DNA of 64,000 nucleotides, taken from positions 425,794-489,793 of the forward strand of contig VXCM01000139.1 of the NCBI GenBank assembly GCA_014773175.1, read 5' to 3'. Of this stretch, positions 1-64,000 are shown in pieces (the first letter of the stretch is position 1; each line of letters begins with the position of its first letter). Both the position numbers and the translations under genes were made by a program. The notes beneath the pieces are model-generated. The model was given only the letters and a program-made list of their open reading frames with translations. It was not told the origin of the DNA and did no database searches. The DNA comes from Lucifuga dentata (taxonomy: Eukaryota; Chordata; Actinopteri; Ophidiiformes; Bythitidae).

Positions 1-19
1 TGCGCCTTCATCGACGATT

Positions 20-400
20 AGCCAAGCGAAAACCAAACAAAGGTGAATAAGTTTGACAAGTGACTGGCAGAGGAGGTGAAGAAGTACCAGCACCTAGAAG
101 ATCTCTCCATGAGGGATTATAAAGAGTGCCAGTTCCTGGCAGGAGGTTGCCCGTCCTCTGCAGTCCAAGGAATATTCCTGTTGCATAAGTGGAAAAATTT
201 GTGCCTGATGTGTGAAGGCTAGAAATAAGAAATGGGGATCTCGATGGAGCTGAAGAACCTGCAATTGTCATGAAAACGCCAAAACCACGAATGCTAGGAG
301 ATGTGGACAGCCCATTTCAGAGCCGTCTATATCTGCGTCGTGTCCATGCTAAGCCTGCACCAAAGGATGTTTGGCTGCTTTACTAAAACATTTCCACAAC
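20..400 (+). pseudogene. Degraded MADF-like / Harbinger-associated coding fragment
   Basis: On the plus strand about 57-230 reads AEEVKKYQHLEDLSMRDYKE and later LHKWKNL. This resembles the MADF pattern (KYPHLYD...DYKD...WKNLRDRYVR) common in fish Harbinger-type DNA transposon accessory genes. A second open stretch, in another frame (about 225-384), reads GAEEPAIVMKTPKPRMLGDV. Frameshifts and stops separate the pieces, so it is a fossil inside the ncor2 intron. Identification is by pattern only. Confidence 0.35.
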
Positions 401-1177
401 AAAAGTATAATGAAGGGCTGTCTTCTCACTTGTAATGTCTTAATAATTGATGAATTCATCATTGATTACCTGCGGTGGTAGACGCTGGCATGTTGAAGAT
501 TTCTGTTCCTGGCTGACCAGCATCTGAAAGTGTCAAAAGTTCTTCTTAAAACTGATTGTCTTTCCTTTTTTTTTTTGGACCAAGTTTTTCATTCTTTTTA
601 ACTTTCATACATTGAACACAGGTTGAACATGTTTGAAATCATTACTTCGCAAAAAGAAAACAATTAAAGCAAACAAAACAGAGAAAATAATAATCCTACA
701 GATTCTAATCGAAAAAGGAGTGGCAGCATTACTGTTATGATTACCATTATTATTATCATCATCGTCTTTCCACGTCCAAATCCTTAATATAATCCTCACT
801 TCCCAATTTCGTCACTCCCGACCCTTTCCCTCCCCAACGACCATGGCTAAACCTTTCCCATATCCCCATATTTCATACATACACATAAACATATACATAT
901 TAGAACATACATATATATATTCATTATAAAATATGATTCCTTCCTTTTTTAACAGAATCCAAAACATTTTTCCAGGCCTTAACATTTCCTTGACTAAATT
1001 CATTAGTTTTGGCAGCTGATAATTCCATAATTGTAATAGTAAATTATTTTGTCACTGACTTATTGGGAGTAAATGAGGGGGGGTTGCCATCTTTGAGCAA
1101 GATTTTCTGCTCAAAGATTTGATTCTTTGTTGAATCACACAAGATGTTTTATTAGCACTGATGCAGATCAGACTTAC
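401..1177. other. ncor2: ncor2 intron downstream of w39, no gene seen
   Basis: AT-rich intronic sequence without a supportable exon. The remaining 3' exons of ncor2 were looked for here (GTEIFNMPA, LEAIIRKAL, CSQYETLSDSE) and are absent, so they lie below position 1. Confidence 0.6.
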
Positions 1178-60821
<59,644 letters not shown>

Positions 60822-62479
60822 CTGTAAAACAGAAAAAAAAACAAGTGCAGAAGATTAGAAAAAGTCTGTAAAGCTACTAAAAGGCTTTTATGCGCAGTAG
60901 GCGACAGGCAGCAGAGGTATTAATATTGAGGAACGGACTGTTTCAGTCTATGAAAGAGATTCTAATGTTCGAAAATTGTGAAGTTGAACAATAAAGTTAA
61001 AGTAGTGTATTTTAATTATTTCTTCCATCACTTTCATTTGACACAAGAACATGCAGAGGTGGAACATAAAGTACTTATGTATGAAGTTGATGTATTTGTA
61101 AGTAATGTATATTTCTATTAAGAAGAAATTTTCACGTGATTGTAAACACTTTTAAGATGATCATTTTAAGGTCACCATATTCTAATACGACATACTATAA
61201 CTATTTCGTAGCTGCTTGACTAGTAACTGTCTGTCTATTCGTGCGGTAAAATGGGCAAGTTGAGAACGAGGTTGGAAGATGCTTGACAGCCATGTTCCAT
61301 GTCGCAGCGAAACACATAACATGAGCCAGCAGGTTTTTTGTCTGATTAATTTAGCAAACGCTGTAGTCAGACATGTAGAAACTCAATAGCCTACTAACAT
61401 TAAGTCTAGAACCTACCAGTAAGTAACAAGGAACAGCTTCACCGTATAACACCAGAGATCATACACATTTCATTCAAACTGGAATGAACATCTGCTGTTT
61501 GGGCCAATGCAGTATTTCTTTAATGTCAGAACTCTACTATTTAACCTTCATGATCTTTTGCCCAAAACACATAGTCCAGGATTCAACAGCAGAGAACACA
61601 TTGTCAAACACACAAAGGTGGAGCAAACAGAATATGAAACAAAATCAATACAAATCAGTGGCCAAGATGATAAACCAACAAAATCCTGCGTTTCAATCGA
61701 TGTTAAATCAATGTGAAAGCTTATTCCAAGATGTTCAATACTGTGAGCTGTAAAGATGTCAATAGCAGCAAGAGACAACACTGATCTTCTGAGTGAGACA
61801 CGATCCTTGTGCTGCCTTGGCTTGAAGGTAAAAGCCTAATCAAAGCCCACTTACGCAGGCTACATTTAACCTCGCAAACACACATTTGCACAGAGGGCCA
61901 AGATGAAAGCAGCAGCCTGAGATCAGACTGACCTGCAGCTTTAGTTTGTGCTCAAGGTGCACACGAGTGGCAGCTGGTTCATTTTGGTTTAAATATAATC
62001 AGCATAAAGCAATCACCGAAAACCATTTTTCTGAAAAATGGGAACATGAAATGGGTCACTCAATACTGGGAAAATGGAAAGAAAGGGAGCAAGAAAATTG
62101 GAAATGGTGACTCACTCGCGGGGATAACACCACCATTGAATGGTTTTAAATATAGCGGAGGGTGGTAAGGTAGAGCAGCTCTTGTGTTGGGTTTTACATG
62201 TTAAAGGTGGCACACAGAAAGGAAAGTATTTTGTTTAAACCCTCACTGCGACGGAGGGGGGGCATTCCTTCCTCAAACCCTAAACTGTACCCCAAAACTA
62301 GAACTGATCTGGGTGGCCTGGAATGCAAACAATTACACTACCATGGGAGGAGGGGTGAAGCCGCGTACTGTAATGTGATCTCATGATCTGCTGGATGTGT
62401 GGTGCTATTCTCAACCACTATTAACATGCTCATGACATTCATTTCACTCATTAGTTCCTTTTTTTTTGGGGGGGGGNAA

Positions 62480-62900
62480 GCTACAGAGTGGCGGTAAAGC
62501 AGACTCTTGATGTTTAGTCAAATGACAGCTTCTGAATGTTAACTGCGTGAGCTGCTTAGATCTGGAAAAGTTTATTAGCCCACTTGTAAATGGTTCTCTG
62601 TTCTTCTGAGAGAATGCTTTTCTCAAGTCGGCCCTGGAGGCAGATGCCAGAATGTCACCGAACTTCGCTGCCAATGTCAAAATGGAAGTGGCTTCTGAAG
62701 AGAAGAGGGAAAACACAACCATAATTGCTGGTCCAGGCCCACAATGCCCTAGTGTGCGGTTTCTCAATGTGCCAACGAGCGTGGGGCCTTTCTTGCTGCC
62801 TAGTATGGTGCTGGTGTGATGGTTTAATGAGTGAGACCCCGTCTGATGTAGCGCCCCTCCACAAAAAGAATAGGCTGGAGGTTTATACGGAATTGACTGT
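62480..62900. other. Unexplained non-repetitive block with long open frame
   Basis: A unique stretch open in one minus-strand frame for about 150 codons (SLNHHTSTILGSKKGPTLVG, REPFTSGLINFSRSKQLTQL). No domain recognised, no convincing splice sites and no SMRT similarity. More likely a conserved noncoding block or chance than an exon. Confidence 0.3.
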
Positions 62901-63071
62901 CGTGTATGTAATATGCAGAGATAAATCTGCATGTTAAGAAGCTGTCATGAGATGCTACGGACAAAAAATGGATTGCAAATGCCCATCTGTGTAATTGCCT
63001 AAATAATTCCTCAAAAAAAGGTGACAAAATTAATACCCAGATGGTGTGTGAGAGAAAGCAAGCATCCCACC

Positions 63072-63085
63072 CCTCTTTCTCTCTT

Positions 63086-63145
<60 letters not shown>

Positions 63146-63146
63146 A
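63072..63146. repeat. Compound (CT)n(CA)n microsatellite
   Basis: About 24 CT-type units followed by about 13 CA units. Confidence 0.96.
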
Positions 63147-64000
63147 TTTTTCTCACTCATTCAATCACACACTTCCCCATCTCCAGCACTTACATAATCA
63201 CATAATCAAACCCCCCGACCCCATCCCTTTCTTCCTCCCTCTCTCTCTCTTACGAGCGTGCAGAATAATCTGATCCCTGGGGAGGATTTGTCTAGAGCGA
63301 AGAGAGAGAGATGTGTGTAGAGGTGGGGGATGGGGCATATGGGGAACAGAAAGAAAAGGGGGCAACACCCCACGATGCAACACCCCACAACAGCTCCATT
63401 GGTTTCACGCTGGCCTGGGCCCCCATTACGGCTCGAGCAGAGATCTTGTGTGTCGATAGCAGTGTGTGCGATTGTGAAAGAGCTGCAGCGTTTGTGTTGC
63501 TGCCAGTTTCTTGGCTTCTCCCCAGAGAACAGATCAGCAGCTGTGCAGGGAGCAGGAGAGGCTCGCAGAGAGAAGCCAGGAGAACTGCACCACAGCTGAG
63601 ATGAGTGAGAAAGCACAGAGGAGGAGGAGGAGGACACTGGGCAGGGCCTGAAAACATCATACAGAATTATCTCTTCCTGTGGTTGAATTAAATCCAAATG
63701 GCTCAATAGCCAAAACAACGAGAGAGGGACATTACACCTAACAAAGCTGTCATCTAAACATCTAGTTGTCTTATAAATTAATGGCAGTGTGAGATGAACT
63801 CTAGTATCCATAGAGCGTCGTGTCTAATAGGGTGGAAAAATGCTACCTTAAAGGTAACTTCTTGGATTACAAAATAAAGATACTAGATTATAAAACTACA
63901 GGCCAATTTAGAATTTACTATAGAGTCATCTTCTTCACTTCATGGGGACATATTATAAGTTTCCCATATCCTTATTTCATTTAGGGGACTATTTTGAAAC

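Larger units (their letters stand above)
60822..64000. other. ncor2: 5' flanking ncor2 intron, upstream exons not in window
   Basis: I looked on the minus strand for the upstream SMRT peptides (RRRPSLLSEFQPG, YPVQIARTHT) and did not find them. The segment holds a CT/CA microsatellite, a G run with an N at 62477, and an unusual unbroken frame at about 62480-62900. Confidence 0.55.

Noticed and set aside
63206..63811. 201-codon minus-strand frame as an upstream ncor2 exon
   Set aside because: No similarity to the N-terminus of SMRT and no supporting splice sites; it overlaps CT-rich sequence.

Overview
This window comes from the nuclear genome of a ray-finned (teleost) fish. The intron sizes, the dense TG/GA microsatellites, the Tc1-, hAT- and Angel-like short inverted-repeat elements and the fish-type LINE tails (ending in tandem GGAT) all point that way. 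Essentially the whole window is one gene on the minus strand: ncor2, encoding SMRT, the nuclear receptor corepressor 2. I could place 39 consecutive coding exons between 60821 (5' side) and 1178 (3' side), numbered w1 to w39 in transcription order. After removing two assembly duplications they sum to 6,476 coding bases, 2,158 complete codons plus one base at each end, and the phase agrees across every junction. The first exons (extreme N-terminus) lie beyond 64000. The last exons (final CoRNR box and C-terminus) lie below position 1.

Layout of the protein along the window: w1-w3 (60.8-49.6 kb) carry the KRPRLE region and the coiled coil expected to bind GPS2/TBL1. w4-w11 (45-35.4 kb) carry the basic linker and the deacetylase-activating domain with SANT1, which activates HDAC3. 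w12 (31.9 kb) has a 27-residue polyglutamine tract followed by an acidic/lysine-rich stretch. w13-w16 (29.7-20.7 kb) carry the GRRKGRITRS basic segment and SANT2. w17-w27 (20.2-11.4 kb) are the low-complexity repression region with recurrent GSIT(Q/K)G motifs. w28 holds the BCL6-binding motif. w29-w34 are the conserved central block, with an expanded Arg/Glu/Asp repeat in w33. w35-w37 hold two nuclear-receptor-binding CoRNR boxes, one of them in a 102-base cassette framed by two alternative donors. w39 carries the conserved FFSKL block.

The introns hold transposon remnants and simple repeats and no second gene that I can support. Clear elements are a Tc1 transposase fossil (about 9.9-10.34 kb), a hAT-like MITE with an 8-bp target duplication (45830-46330), a Tc1-type MITE (28621-28917), a pogo-like element (14.46-15.23 kb), a long-inverted-repeat family with five copies, and a second dispersed family with four copies, one carrying a nested MITE.

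The assembly has a systematic defect. At six places a single N is flanked by perfect 62-66 bp direct duplications, which look like unmerged contig ends. Two of these sit inside ncor2 exons (w1 and w21), and the one in w1 breaks the reading frame. I found no evidence of a wholly new biological system. The most interesting biology is the splicing architecture of ncor2 and the nested transposon history.
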